Assembly: GCF_009793335.1 (NCBI RefSeq)
Contig: NZ_WING01000002.1
Location: 1,488,001 to 1,552,000 of the forward strand
DNA length: 64,000 bases
DNA from: Actinomadura sp. J1-007
GTDB lineage: Bacteria; Actinomycetota; Actinomycetes; Streptosporangiales; Streptosporangiaceae
Reading direction: 5' to 3'
Every line of letters starts with the position of its first letter. Positions within the stretch are counted from its first letter, which is position 1. Both the position numbers and the translations under genes were made by a program. Shown in pieces: positions 37,409 to 46,805 of the stretch. The notes below the pieces were generated by a model. The model was given only the letters and a program-made list of their open reading frames with translations, was not told where the DNA came from and did no database searches.

Positions 37409-38218
37409 ATCGACGTAGTCCTTCCCTGCCTCGACGAGGCCGAGGCGCTGCCCTGGGTCCTGTCCCGCATGCCCGCCGGCTACCGGCCCCTCGTGGTCGA
37501 CAACGCCTCCACCGACGACTCCGCGCGGGTCGCCGCCAAACACGGCGCCCGGGTCGTCCCCGCCACCCAGCGCGGCTTCGGCGCCGCCTGCCACGCGGGC
37601 CTGCTCGCCGCCCGCACCGAGGTCGTGTGCGTGATGGACGCCGACGCCTCCCTCGACCCCGCCGACCTCCCCCGCCTGGTCGCCGCCCTCCCCACCCCCG
37701 CCGCCGGACCGGCCCCCGGCGCTGTGCCCACCCCGGCCTCCGATCCGGCGCTCGGCACGGTCTCCGATCCGTTCCCCGGCACGGCGCTCGGACCGGTGCT
37801 CGGACCGGCGGTCGCACCCTCCGACGGGACGGCCTTCGGCGCGGGGCGCGGGACGGTTCCGGGGCTGGTGCTCGGACGGCGCCGCCCCGTCGGGCGCGGC
37901 GCGTGGCCGCCGCACGCCCGCCTCGGCAACGCCGTCCTGGCCCGGTCCCTCAACCGCCGCGCCGGAACCCGCCTGCGCGACCTCGGCCCGATGCGCGCCG
38001 CGCGCCGCGCCGACCTGCTGGACCTGGACCTGGCCGACCGCCGCTTCGGCTACCCGCTGGAGATGGTGCTGCGCGCCGCCCTCGCGGGCTGGCGCGTCAC
38101 CGAGCTCGACGTGGCGTACCGGCCGCGCACCGGCGCGTCCAAGGTCACCGGCACCGTCGGCGGCACCGTCCGCGCCGTCCGCGACATGCGCCGCGTCCTC
38201 GCCCGGGTCGCCCCATGA
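37406..38218 (+). CDS. Family 2 glycosyltransferase with low-complexity insert
   Basis: 270 residues from GTG 37406. GT-A fold: VVLPCLDEAEALPWVL, VVDNASTDDS, RGFGAACHAG and the metal-binding VMDADASLDP. The insert at about residues 101-150 (Pro/Gly/Ala/Thr-rich, with imperfect repeats such as PALGTVSDPFPGTALGPVLG) separates LPRLVAAL from LVLGRRRP, segments normally close together. The C-terminus (LRDLGPMRAARR, EMVLRAALAGWRVTELDVAYRPR) resembles dolichyl-phosphate-type GT2 enzymes. Its stop overlaps the next start (ATGA). Confidence 0.87.
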   Translation: MIDVVLPCLDEAEALPWVLSRMPAGYRPLVVDNASTDDSARVAAKHGARVVPATQRGFGAACHAGLLAARTEVVCVMDADASLDPADLPRLVAALPTPAAGPAPGAVPTPASDPALGTVSDPFPGTALGPVLGPAVAPSDGTAFGAGRGTVPGLVLGRRRPVGRGAWPPHARLGNAVLARSLNRRAGTRLRDLGPMRAARRADLLDLDLADRRFGYPLEMVLRAALAGWRVTELDVAYRPRTGASKVTGTVGGTVRAVRDMRRVLARVAP

Positions 38219-39008
38219 CCCCCGCGAACACCCCGGACACCCCGGCCGGTACGGGCGCGGGGCGCGGCGGGGGCGGCGGGGACCTGTGCGACCTGATCGT
38301 GATCGCCAAGGAGCCGGTGCCCGGACGGGTCAAGACCCGCCTCACCCCGCCCTACACCCCCGAGCAGGCCGCGCTGCTCGCCGAGGCCGCGCTCACCGAC
38401 ACCCTCGACACGGCGGTCGCGGCGCGCACCGTCCGGCGGCGCACGCTCGCCCTGGCCGGACGCCCCGGGCCGTGGCTGCCGCCGGGGTTCGCCGTCGTCC
38501 CCCAGCGCGGCGACGGCCTGGACGAACGGATCGCCGCCGCGTTCGACGACGCCCACCGCGCCGCCGAGCATGCCGCCGGCCCCCGCCCCCTCGTCCTCAT
38601 CGGCATGGACACCCCGCAGCTCACCCCCGCCCTCCTGGACGGCGCCGCCCGCGCCCTGACCGGAAGCGACGCGGTGATCGGGCCCGCCTCCGACGGCGGG
38701 TTCTGGCTGCTCGGCCTGCGGCGGCCCGACGCCGCGCTGCTGCGCGGGGTGCCGATGTCGCGGCCCGACACCGGGCACCTCCAGCTCGGCCGCCTGCGCG
38801 CCGCCGGGCTGACCGTCGCGATCCTGCCCGAGCTCACCGACGTCGACACCGCCGAGGACGCCGCCGCCGTCGCCGCGTCCGCCCCGACGGCCGCTTCGCC
38901 TTCGCCCTGCGCGCCCTGCACACCACGCCCCGCGCCTCCCGGCGCGCCGTGGCCGCGGTCGCGCCTCCCGGCGGGCGGGGCGGCGCGCTGCGGGAGGCGA
39001 CCGCGTGA
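38215..39008 (+). CDS. TIGR04282/DUF2064-family glycosyltransferase-like protein (frameshifted)
   Basis: Nucleotidyltransferase-like fold: VIAKEPVPGRVKTRLTPP near residue 28, GDGLDERIAAAFDDAH, LIGMDTPQLTPALL and SDGGFWLLGLRRPD. Members are often labelled arsenosugar biosynthesis glycosyltransferase, but no ars genes are here and they accompany GT2 enzymes widely. One missing C near 38884 is repaired, giving SAPDGRFAFALRALHTTPRAS. About 264 residues. Coupled upstream (ATGA) and downstream (GTGA). Confidence 0.85.
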
Positions 39009-39622
39009 TCGGCGAACTGTACGAGGAGGCGCTGCAAGGCCGTTCCGCCGTCGAGATCGAGGACGCGCAGGGACACCGCCGCCCCCTGCCCGTGGGGGAC
39101 TGGCTGGCGCTCCGCCCCGGCGACACCGGCCTGCTCGACCGGTGCGACGGCCCCACCCTGGACGTCGGGTCCGGCCCCGGGCGGCTGACGGTCGCGCTCG
39201 CCGGACGCGGCGTCCCCGTCCTCGGCATCGACATCGCCCCCTACGCCGTCGCACTCACCCGCGCGGCGGGCGGCCCGGCGCTGGTCCGCGACGTGTTCGG
39301 CCGCGTGCCGGGCGCGGGCCGCTGGCGCACCGTCCTGCTCGCCGACGGCAACATCGGCATCGGCGGCGACCCCGCCGCGCTGCTGCGCCGCGTCCGCGCA
39401 CTCACCGCGCCCGGCGGACGCGCCCTGGTCGAGGTCGAACCGCCCGGCGCCGCGACCGGCACCGGGCCGCTGCGGCTGCGCGCGCCCGGCGCGGTCGGCG
39501 CCTGGTTCGCGTGGGCGCGGGTGTCGGCCGACGCCGTCCCCGCCATCGCCGCCGCGACCGCGGCCACCACCGCCGACCTGTGGGGGGAGGCCGGCCGATG
39601 GTTCGCCGACCTGCGCTTCTGA
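39005..39622 (+). CDS. Class I SAM-dependent methyltransferase
   Basis: 205 residues from GTG 39005, overlapping the previous stop as GTGA. Motif I is LDVGSGPGRLTVALA and motif II VLGIDIAPYAVALTR. The later VLLADGNIGIGGDPAALLRR and APGGRALVEVE fit the fold. The C-terminal third is Ala-rich and has an AWFAWARVS segment. The substrate is unknown; it probably acts on the product of the adjacent transferases. Overlaps the next start region by 25 nt. Confidence 0.85.
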   Translation: MIGELYEEALQGRSAVEIEDAQGHRRPLPVGDWLALRPGDTGLLDRCDGPTLDVGSGPGRLTVALAGRGVPVLGIDIAPYAVALTRAAGGPALVRDVFGRVPGAGRWRTVLLADGNIGIGGDPAALLRRVRALTAPGGRALVEVEPPGAATGTGPLRLRAPGAVGAWFAWARVSADAVPAIAAATAATTADLWGEAGRWFADLRF

Positions 39623-40782
39623 ACGGCCCCGCCCGGCCGCCCGGTCCCGCGGCGCTCCAGCGCCGGTTCACCAGCCCCCTGCACGGCGAACGCACGGCGT
39701 CCTGGCTCGGGATCTGGCTCGGCGCCGCGTTCACCACCGCGTTCGTCACCGGCCTGATCAGCCACTTCATGCAGCATCCGCCCGGCTGGGCGGACTGGCC
39801 GCCGCGGCCGGCCGGCCTGTACCGGGTCACGCAGGGCCTGCACGTGATCGGCGGGCTGGCGGCCGTGCCGCCGCTGCTCGCCAAACTCTGGACCGTCTAC
39901 CCCGAGCTGCTGCGCTGGCCCCCCGTACGGTCCGCCGGGCACGCCCTCACCCGCGCGCTGACGTTCGCGCTGGTCGCCGGCGCGCTGTTCCAGGTCCTCA
40001 CCGGCGTGCTGAACATCGCCTACTGGTACCCGTTCCCGTTCTTCTTCCCCACCGCGCACTACTGGACCTCCTACGTGCTGGCCGGCGCGATGCTCGTCCA
40101 CCTCGCCCACCAATGGCCGAAAGCGCGCCGCACCGTGATGACCCGCCCCCGCGACGCCGTCCCCGCCGAACCCCCCGCCGACACCACCGCCCGGCGGGCG
40201 TTCCTCGCGACGGTCACCGCGGCCGCCGGCGCCGTCACCCTCACCACCGCCGGCGAGACGTTCACCCCCCTGGCGCGGCTCGCGGTCCTCGCGCCCCGCC
40301 GCCCCGGCAACGGACCGCAGCGGCTGCCCGTCAACAAGTCCGCCGTCGCCGCCGGCGTCACCGCCGCCGCCCGCGACCCCCGCTGGCGCCTCACCGTCAC
40401 CGGCGACGTCGACCACGAGGTGGCCCTCACCCTCGCGGACCTGCACGCCATGCCCGCCCACCGGGCCCGGCTCCCGATCGCCTGCGTCGAAGGCTGGAGC
40501 GCCGAGGCGACCTGGCACGGCGTACGGCTCCGCGACGTCCTGCGGCTCGCCGGGACCCCCGACGACGCCCGCGTACGGGTCGAGTCCCTGGAACCCGCCG
40601 GCCCGTACCGCACCTCCCTCGTCGCGCCGCCCCACTGGCACGACCCGCTGACCCTGCTCGCCTACGGGGTGAACGGCGCGCCGCTCCACCCCGACCACGG
40701 CCACCCCTGCCGCCTCATCGCCCCCAACCGCCCCGGCGTCATGCAGACCAAATGGGTGCACCGCCTGGTGGTCCTGCCATGA
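39598..40782 (+). CDS. Membrane molybdopterin-dependent oxidoreductase, sulfite-oxidase-like
   Basis: 394 residues from ATG 39598, with GGGGGAGG upstream. Residues of about 30-175 hold four to five membrane spans resembling a cytochrome-b-like domain (GLISHFMQHPP, TQGLHVIGG, AHYWTSYVLAGAMLVHLAHQ with several His). A Tat-like ARRAFLATVTAAAG follows at about 197. The rest is a sulfite-oxidase-type Moco domain with the ligand Cys in LPIACVEGWSAEATWHGVRL and APNRPGVMQTKWV. It is predicted to oxidise or reduce a substrate outside the membrane. Its place in a glycosyl/methyl-transfer operon is unusual. Confidence 0.83.
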   Translation: MVRRPALLNGPARPPGPAALQRRFTSPLHGERTASWLGIWLGAAFTTAFVTGLISHFMQHPPGWADWPPRPAGLYRVTQGLHVIGGLAAVPPLLAKLWTVYPELLRWPPVRSAGHALTRALTFALVAGALFQVLTGVLNIAYWYPFPFFFPTAHYWTSYVLAGAMLVHLAHQWPKARRTVMTRPRDAVPAEPPADTTARRAFLATVTAAAGAVTLTTAGETFTPLARLAVLAPRRPGNGPQRLPVNKSAVAAGVTAAARDPRWRLTVTGDVDHEVALTLADLHAMPAHRARLPIACVEGWSAEATWHGVRLRDVLRLAGTPDDARVRVESLEPAGPYRTSLVAPPHWHDPLTLLAYGVNGAPLHPDHGHPCRLIAPNRPGVMQTKWVHRLVVLP

Positions 40783-41333
40783 CCCGCCCCACCACCCGCA
40801 CCCGCGGCGGGCGGCACGGCGCGGGCCGCGCGGCGGGGCGCGTCCGCGCCGCGGGGGAGAGGGCCGCCGCCGCGAAAGGCCGCCTGACCGTCGCCCTCGC
40901 CGGCCTCGCCCTGATGGGCTTCGGCGCGCACGGCCTCGCCACGCACCTGGACCTGCCCGGATGGGCCGTCTGGTTCGCCGGCGCCGCCATCGCCCACGAC
41001 GGCGTCCTGGCCCCGGCCGTCCTCGCCGCCGGACTCGCCACCACCCGCCTGCGCCCCCCGTACCGGCGGATCGTCCAGGCCGCCCTCCTGACCGGCGGAA
41101 CCCTCACCCTGGTCTCCCTCCCGCTCGTCCTCGGATACGGACGCCGCGCCGACACCCCCTCCCGCCTCCCCCTCCCGTACGGCCGCAACCTGCTGATCAT
41201 CCTCGCCGCCGTCACCACCATCGCCGCGCTGACCGCCGCCGCCCACGCCCTCGCCCGCCACCACACCACCCGCCGCCGCACCCACCGCCGCGCCGCCCGC
41301 CGCGCGACGGCGAAGGGAGGCACCCGGCGATGA
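40779..41333 (+). CDS. Small membrane protein of unknown function
   Basis: 184 residues from ATG 40779 (ATGA overlap with the previous stop). A basic N-terminus is followed by about four hydrophobic spans (LTVALAGLALMGFGAHGLA, AGAAIAHDGVLAPAVLAAG, ALLTGGTLTLVSLPLVLGYG, LLIILAAVTTIAALTAAAH) and an Arg/His-rich tail. No family recognised. Tight coupling to the sulfite-oxidase-like gene suggests it partners it, perhaps as a membrane anchor or quinone-side protein. Confidence 0.7.
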   Translation: MTRPTTRTRGGRHGAGRAAGRVRAAGERAAAAKGRLTVALAGLALMGFGAHGLATHLDLPGWAVWFAGAAIAHDGVLAPAVLAAGLATTRLRPPYRRIVQAALLTGGTLTLVSLPLVLGYGRRADTPSRLPLPYGRNLLIILAAVTTIAALTAAAHALARHHTTRRRTHRRAARRATAKGGTRR

Positions 41334-42883
41334 CGGCCCCCCACCCCGACCCCAACGACCCCGACCACGCCCTGCGCGAACCCGCACCCGAACCTCCGCC
41401 CGAACCCGCGCCCGAAACCCACCCCGGCGAGCCGAACGGGGCCCCGGCCCCGAGACCGCCGGGACCGGGAGGGCGGACGCTCCGACGGGCGCCGCGCACC
41501 AGACCGCGGCCGTACCGGGACGCGCGGGCGCGGCGGATGGATCGCCGTCGCGGTGTGGGCCGCGGGGATCGCCGCGGTGTTCGCGGTCGGCTGGTGGCTG
41601 CGCCGCGCAGGAATCGCCACCGAGGACCGGCTCCCGCCCCTGCACGCCGAACTCCGCGCACCCACCTGGCGGATCCTGCCCGCCGCCTGCACCGCCGCCC
41701 TCGCCGTGGCCGCGCTGCCCCCGCTGGCGGCACGGCTGCCCTGGAGGCTCCTCCCGGCCGCCGGATGGGCGTGCTCGGCCGCGTGGGCGGTCGCGCTGGC
41801 CGCCGCCGACGGGCTCGGCGCCCTCGCCCGTCCGTTCGACGCCCCCACCGAGTACGCCGCCGGCCTGCCCGCCGTACGGCCCGACCCCGCCGAATGGCTC
41901 CGCACGTTCACCGAACGCCTCGGCGGCTACCCCACCCACGTGCGCGGCCACCCCCCGCTCCCCACTCTGGTCGTGTGGGCGCTGGAAGCCGCCGGGTTCG
42001 GCGGCACCGGCTGGGCCGCCGCGTTCGTGATCGCCGCCGGGACCTCGTCGGTCGCCGCGATCACGATCACCCTGCGGCGCCTCGCCGGCGAGGACACCGC
42101 CCGCCGCGCCCTCCCGTACCTGGTGCTGGCCCCGGCCGCCCTGTGGATCGCGACCACGATGGACGCGTTCTTCCTCGGCGTCGCCGCCTGGGCACCGCCC
42201 TCCTCGCCCTCACCGCCCGCCCCCGACGCCGCGCCGACAGGTCCTTCGCCGCGGCCGGTCCCGCCTCCGGTCGGCTTCCCGCGGTCGCGGCCGGGGGCGC
42301 GGCCCTCGGGGGCGGGCTGCTGCTCGGGGCGCTGCCCTACCTCAACTACGGGATGCTGCCGTTCGGGGCCGTTCCCCTGGCGGTGCTGCTGATGGCACGG
42401 CCCCGATGGCGGACGCTGGCGCTGCTGGCGTGCGGGCTGGCCGTCGTCCCGGCGGCGTTCACCCTCACCGGGTTCTGGTGGCCGGACGGTGTGCGCGCCA
42501 CGCTCGACACCTACCTGGTCAGCCGCGGCTCGGCGCAGCGGTCCTACGCCTACTTCCTGTTCGGCGACCTGGCCGTGCTGGGGCTGCTCACCGGGCCCGC
42601 GGTCGCCCACGCGCTGCCCGACCTGCTGCGCACCCTGCGGCGCGGCGCCCGCGCACCGTCCGCGATCCCCGCCGGGACGCTGCTCGCCGCGGCGGCGCTG
42701 CTGGGCACGCTCGTCCTGGACGCCTCAGGGGTGACACGCGGCGAGGTCGAACGGATCTGGATCCCGTACGCGATGTGGATCGTCGTGGCCGCCGCCCCCC
42801 ACCGCCCGCCCGCCCGGACCTGGCTCGCCGCGCAGGCGCTCACCGCGCTCGCCGTCCAGGCGCTCGTCCTGTCGGAATGGTGA
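41330..42883 (+). CDS. Polytopic GT-C-like membrane protein (three frameshifts)
   Basis: Starts at ATG 41330 (ATGA overlap). The N-terminal 60 residues are Pro/Glu-rich. The body has about ten membrane spans. The loop GYPTHVRGHPPLPTLVVWAL carries the HPPL-type motif of GT-C glycosyltransferases (ArnT/GT39-like), which use polyprenyl-phosphate sugars outside the membrane. Breaks near 41452, 41536 and 42192 are each repaired by one G or C, linking APAPETAGTGRADAP, AAGWIAVAVW and AAWGTALLALTARPR. About 518 residues. It is a plausible acceptor enzyme for the lipid-linked sugar made by the GT2 gene; that is inference. Confidence 0.72.
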   Translation: MTAPHPDPNDPDHALREPAPEPPPEPAPETHPGEPNGAPAPRPPGPGGRTLRRAPRTRPRPYRDARARRMDRRRGVGRGDRRGVRGRLVAAPRRNRHRGPAPAPARRTPRTHLADPARRLHRRPRRGRAAPAGGTAALEAPPGRRMGVLGRVGGRAGRRRRARRPRPSVRRPHRVRRRPARRTARPRRMAPHVHRTPRRLPHPRARPPPAPHSGRVGAGSRRVRRHRLGRRVRDRRRDLVGRRDHDHPAAPRRRGHRPPRPPVPGAGPGRPVDRDHDGRVLPRRRRLGTALLALTARPRRRADRSFAAAGPASGRLPAVAAGGAALGGGLLLGALPYLNYGMLPFGAVPLAVLLMARPRWRTLALLACGLAVVPAAFTLTGFWWPDGVRATLDTYLVSRGSAQRSYAYFLFGDLAVLGLLTGPAVAHALPDLLRTLRRGARAPSAIPAGTLLAAAALLGTLVLDASGVTRGEVERIWIPYAMWIVVAAAPHRPPARTWLAAQALTALAVQALVLSEW

Positions 42884-42956
42884 GCCGCGCCCCGGACCCG
42901 CTCCGGCTACGCTGGCCACTCGCGTTGTCGGGGAACGGGCGCCCAAGGAGCCGACG

Positions 42957-43823
42957 GTGGGCATCGACTGGATCCGGATGCGGCCGCGGCCCGCCGTGCC
43001 CCGCGCCGTACTGGAGGCCCTGGTCCACGACCAGGCCGCCCGGTACGCCGGCGGCGGACGGCTGCCCGGCGACCTCCACCACCTGACCGCCCCACCGCCC
43101 CCCACCGCGCACGACGCGCCCGGCGCGGACGGGGCCAGCGGCGCGGACGGCAGGGACCCGCTGTGGGACCACGTCGAGATCGACCCGGGACCCGACAGCG
43201 CCCGCCGCGTCAACACCGTCGGCCTGAGCCCCGTCCTGCCCGCCGAATGGCGGCTCGCCGCCTACCGCACCCACCTGCCCGACGAACTCCCCGGCCGCCT
43301 GCGCCGCTGGACCGAGCACCTCGCCGCCGTACGCGACGGACGGCACCGCCCGTACCTGCGCGCCTGGTACGCCCACAGCACCGCCCGGACCCTCGCGCAC
43401 GAATGGGAACCCCTGCGCCAACGCGCCCTGACCGCACGCGGCAGCGCCGACGAGTGGGCGGCGCGCCCCGAACTGGTCGAGATCCGCGACCGCGTCCTCA
43501 CCGAACCGCCACCGCCCACCCCGCCCGCCCCGTCCTGGCCCGCCACCCCCGCGCACCGCCCCGAGACCGCGGGCACCCCGTACGGGGCGGACGGCTCGTA
43601 CGGGGCGGAGGGCGCCGCGGCGCGGACCGTCGACGCCGCCCCCTACGCCCGCCTCGCCCGCGAGTGGAACCGCCGCGTCCCCCACGGGCAGAAGGTCCGC
43701 GTGACGCTGCCGCCCGACTTCGAGGAGTTCCTCGCCGCCGCCGTGGACGACCCGTGGCTCGACGACTGCCTGCGCTGGCTCCGCGCGGCCGTCCGCGACG
43801 GCCACGGCCTCCTCCTCAGGTGA
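42957..43823 (+). CDS. Hypothetical protein
   Basis: 288 residues from GTG 42957, with AAGGAG 10 nt upstream. The N-terminus VGIDWIRMRPRPAVP and the C-terminal FEEFLAAAVDDPWLDDCLRWLRAAVRDGHGLLLR look folded and helical. Two Pro/Gly/Ala-rich stretches (near residues 45-65 and 180-215) interrupt. There are no membrane spans and no motif I can name. Confidence 0.65.
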   Translation: MGIDWIRMRPRPAVPRAVLEALVHDQAARYAGGGRLPGDLHHLTAPPPPTAHDAPGADGASGADGRDPLWDHVEIDPGPDSARRVNTVGLSPVLPAEWRLAAYRTHLPDELPGRLRRWTEHLAAVRDGRHRPYLRAWYAHSTARTLAHEWEPLRQRALTARGSADEWAARPELVEIRDRVLTEPPPPTPPAPSWPATPAHRPETAGTPYGADGSYGAEGAAARTVDAAPYARLAREWNRRVPHGQKVRVTLPPDFEEFLAAAVDDPWLDDCLRWLRAAVRDGHGLLLR

Positions 43824-43969
43824 CCACCCCACCCCACGCACCCGCCTGACCTGCGGAAAGACCGGTCCCAGAAAAAAGTCGGAGAAAAATCGGCGGCGAT
43901 GTCGAATCGGCGACCGCCCGTGCGACGCGTCAGCAGAAGGCAACGACCCGGCACGGAAGGAACGCCACC

Positions 43970-44404
43970 ATGACCGCCACCACGCACACCACCGCCACCC
44001 CCACCGCCGGCACCTCCGCCTCCTCCAACCGCACCGCGCGGCGGGTGCTGTGGGCGGCGCAGATCCTGCTGGCGGCGTTCCTGCTCATCGGGTCGGCCAT
44101 GCCGAAGTTCGCCGGGCAGAAGGACGCGATCGAGACGTTCAACCAGATCGGCTGGGGCCAGTGGCTCCGGTACGTGACCGGCGCCGCCGAGGCGGCCGGG
44201 GCGATCGGCCTGCTGATCCCGCGGCTCGCCGGCGTCGCCGCGACCGCCCTCATCGGCCTCATGGCCGGCGCCGCGCTCACCCAGATCCTCGTGCTGGAAC
44301 CCGCCTGGGCGGCGCTGCCCGCCGCGTTCGCCGCCGTGTTCGCGCTCATCGCCCGCGACCGCCGCGCCGAGACCCGCGCCCTCCTCCGCACCCTCAAGCG
44401 CTGA
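43970..44404 (+). CDS. DoxX-family membrane protein
   Basis: 144 residues; GGAAGGA precedes ATG 43970. After a Thr-rich N-terminus come four membrane spans: VLWAAQILLAAFLLIGSAMPKFAG, WLRYVTGAAEAAGAIGLLIP, VAATALIGLMAGAALTQILV and AALPAAFAAVFALIAR. The AMPKF and YVTGAAEAAGAIGLL segments are typical of DoxX. The role is unclear in most bacteria; some take part in oxidative-stress membrane complexes. Stand-alone here. Confidence 0.85.
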   Translation: MTATTHTTATPTAGTSASSNRTARRVLWAAQILLAAFLLIGSAMPKFAGQKDAIETFNQIGWGQWLRYVTGAAEAAGAIGLLIPRLAGVAATALIGLMAGAALTQILVLEPAWAALPAAFAAVFALIARDRRAETRALLRTLKR

Positions 44405-44422
44405 CCCCCGCGCGGAGCCAAC

Positions 44423-44458
44423 GCGCACGGCAGGACGGACGCGCACGGCAGAACGGAC
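44423..44458. repeat. 18-bp tandem duplication
   Basis: GCGCACGGCAGGACGGAC (44423-44440) is repeated at 44441-44458 with one mismatch, just after the DoxX stop. Confidence 0.75.
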
Positions 44459-44462
44459 GGGA

Positions 44463-44489
44463 ACGGCCCGCGCAGGACGCGCGGGCCGT
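44463..44489 (+). terminator. Terminator-like hairpin after DoxX
   Basis: An 11-bp perfect stem (ACGGCCCGCGC with its complement) around AGGAC, 59 nt past the DoxX stop, with CCCC rather than a T-run. It ends 7 nt before the -10 box of the next gene. Confidence 0.6.
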
Positions 44490-44495
44490 CCCCGT

Positions 44496-44511
44496 TAGGG
44501 TCGGGCGCATG
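44496..44511 (+). promoter_or_regulatory. -10 box of a leaderless promoter for the ABC ATPase gene
   Basis: TAGGGT (44496-44501) is 7 nt before ATG 44509. The hairpin just upstream occupies the expected -35 region. Confidence 0.45.
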
Positions 44512-45138
44512 GCGGAGACGATCGAGGCGGTCATCGAGGCGCGCGGCGTCGGCGTCGAGCTCGGCGGCGCGCCGATCCTGCGCGCGGTGGACCTGACCGC
44601 GGCCCCCGGCGACCTCGTCGCGGTCGTCGGCCCGAACGGCGTCGGCAAGAGCACCCTGCTGCGCTGCCTGGCCGGGCTCCAGCGCGCGGACGGGCGGATC
44701 GGCGTGTTCGGCCGGGCGCCCGCCGACGAACCCGGGTTCTGGCGCGACGTCGTCCTGGTCGCCGACGAACCCTCCTGGTACCCCGGGCTCAGCACCCGCG
44801 AACACCTGGAACTGATGCGCGCCGTCCACGGGCCCGCCCGGATGGACGCCGCCGCGGCGCTGGAGCTGTTCGAGCTCACCGGGCGGGCCGACCTGGCGCC
44901 GCTCTCCCTGTCGACCGGGCAGCGCCAGCGGCTGTCGCTGGCCATGGCCCTGCTGCGGCCGAGCCGCCTGCTCCTGCTCGACGAGCCCGAACGCGGCCTG
45001 GACGCCGCGTTCCGCACCCGGCTCGCCGACCTCCTCACCCGGTACGCGGCCGACGGCGGCACGGTGGTGATGGCCACCCACGACCCCCGCCTCGCCGAGG
45101 CCACCGGCGCCCGCGTCCTCACCCTGGAGCCCGCATGA
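44509..45138 (+). CDS. ABC transporter ATP-binding protein
   Basis: 209 residues. Walker A GPNGVGKST, signature LSTGQRQRLS, Walker B LLLLDEPERGLD and H-loop MATHD are present. It is compact, with no C-terminal extension. The stop overlaps the next gene (ATGA), a polytopic protein that is its likely permease. The substrate is unknown. Confidence 0.88.
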   Translation: MAETIEAVIEARGVGVELGGAPILRAVDLTAAPGDLVAVVGPNGVGKSTLLRCLAGLQRADGRIGVFGRAPADEPGFWRDVVLVADEPSWYPGLSTREHLELMRAVHGPARMDAAAALELFELTGRADLAPLSLSTGQRQRLSLAMALLRPSRLLLLDEPERGLDAAFRTRLADLLTRYAADGGTVVMATHDPRLAEATGARVLTLEPA

Positions 45139-46729
45139 CCCCGCGGACCGCCCCACCGGCCCCCCACCCCCACCCGGTCCGGGTCCTGGTCCCAGCGCTG
45201 GCGGCGCTCGCGGGCCCGACGTCGGTGTCGGGGTGGCGGCGGTGCGGGGGCTGGTGCGGTCGCGGCGGCGGGAACGGACCTGGACCGACCGGTACACGAT
45301 CCTGTTCGGGGCCGCGGTGGCGTTCGTGCTGGCCGCGCCCGCGGCCGGGCGGGCGGTGGGCGCGGTCCCCGGCGCGGCGGACCCGGCGCGGGCGGGCGCG
45401 GGACTCGCCCTGATCGCGCTGCTGGTCGCCGGGGCGCTGGCAGCGGCGCGGGCGTTCGGGCCGGTGGCGTTGTCACCGGCGGACGCGGCGTGGCTGCTGC
45501 TGTCGCCGCTGCCGCGCCGCGCGGTACTGCGCCGCAGCGCGCTGATCCTGCTGGCGGTGTCCGCGGTGGCCGGCGTGGCGCTCGGGGTGGCGCTGCTCGC
45601 CGCGCTCGGCGCGCCCGACCACGCCACGCTGCGGCTGCTGGCCGCGCTGGCGGTGGGCGCCGCCACGGCGGTCGGCGGGACGTCGGCGGCCGTGCTGGCG
45701 CAGGCGTCGCACCGGTGGGACGCCTGGCTGCTGGCCGCGATCGGCGTCGCGCTGGCCGCCGCGGCCCTCGCCGCGGTCACGAGCATGGGACCCGGCCGCC
45801 ACCTCACCACCGCCATCGCCGCCGCGCCCGTCCCGGCATGGCTCGCCGCCGCGTCCGCGTCGGCGGCCGCCGCCGCGGTCGCCGCACGCGCCTGGACGGC
45901 GCTCGGCCGCATCCCCGCGCGGGTCCTGCTGGACGCCTCCACCCGTTCCGGCAACGCCACCGCCGCCGCGCTCAACCTGGACCCCGCGACGCTGACCTGG
46001 ATCGCCGAGGACGCCCGCTGGCGGGGCCGCCGCCTGCGCTCCCGCCCCTGGCCCGCCGCGTTCGGCCCCGTGCGCGTGCGCGGCGCCCTCGCGGTGGCCT
46101 GGCAGGAATGGCGCAGGCTGTCGCGCCGTCCCGTCCGCCTGGCCCTGCTCGCCGCCGCCTGCGCCGTCCCCGCCCTGACCGCCCGCGCGTTCGCCCCCCA
46201 CGCGCACGCCGTCCCCGCCGCGGCGGTCGCGGTCCTCGCCGCCGGAGCCCTGGCCGCCGCGGCCGCGGCCACCACCGGCGCGCGGCGCGACGCCGACGAC
46301 CCCGCACTGGCCCGCCTGACCCGAGCGCCCCGCCGCGCCGTCCTCGCCGCCCGCGCCCTCCTGCCCGCCCTGCTCGGCGGCGCCTGGCTGACCCTCGCGC
46401 TCACCGCGCTGAACGCCGCCGGAGCGCTCCCGCCCGGCCCCTGGTGGCCGTTCGGCGCCCTGTGCGCGCCCGCACTCGCCGCCGGAGCCCTGCGGATGGC
46501 GCGGCGCCGCCCCGTCGACCACGCCCTGCCCGTGCTCCTGAGCCCGATCGGCTCCCTGCCCACCGGCCCCCTGCTGTGGGCTTTGACCGGCGCCGACCTC
46601 GCCGCGCTCGGCTGCGCCCCCGCCCTCCAAGCCCTGGCGGACGGCCCGTCCCCGTCCCTCGCCGCCGCCCAGGCCGCCACCGGCGCCCTCACCCTGACCG
46701 CCTACCTCACCCTCAACCCCCGCCCCTGA
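45135..46729 (+). CDS. Membrane protein, probable ABC permease (DUF6297-like, frameshifted)
   Basis: Starts at ATG 45135. One missing C near 45218 is repaired, giving AGPDVGVGVAAVRGLVRSRRRERTW. About 531 residues with ten or more Ala/Leu-rich membrane spans and the conserved-looking ALSPADAAWLLLSPLPRRAVLRR and LAVAWQEWRRLSRRPVRL. It pairs with the preceding ATPase by ATGA overlap. The family is typical of actinomycetes and uncharacterised; export is inferred. Confidence 0.78.
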
Positions 46730-46805
46730 CCCCCGGGTCCCCTCCACCCCGCGGCCCGGCGGGGGGGACGGGCGGTACGGGCCGTACGGCCCCGTGCGCG
46801 CCGTG

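Noticed and set aside
38215-39008. Arsenosugar biosynthesis
   Set aside because: The family label alone suggests it. There is no arsM, arsS or other ars gene in the window.
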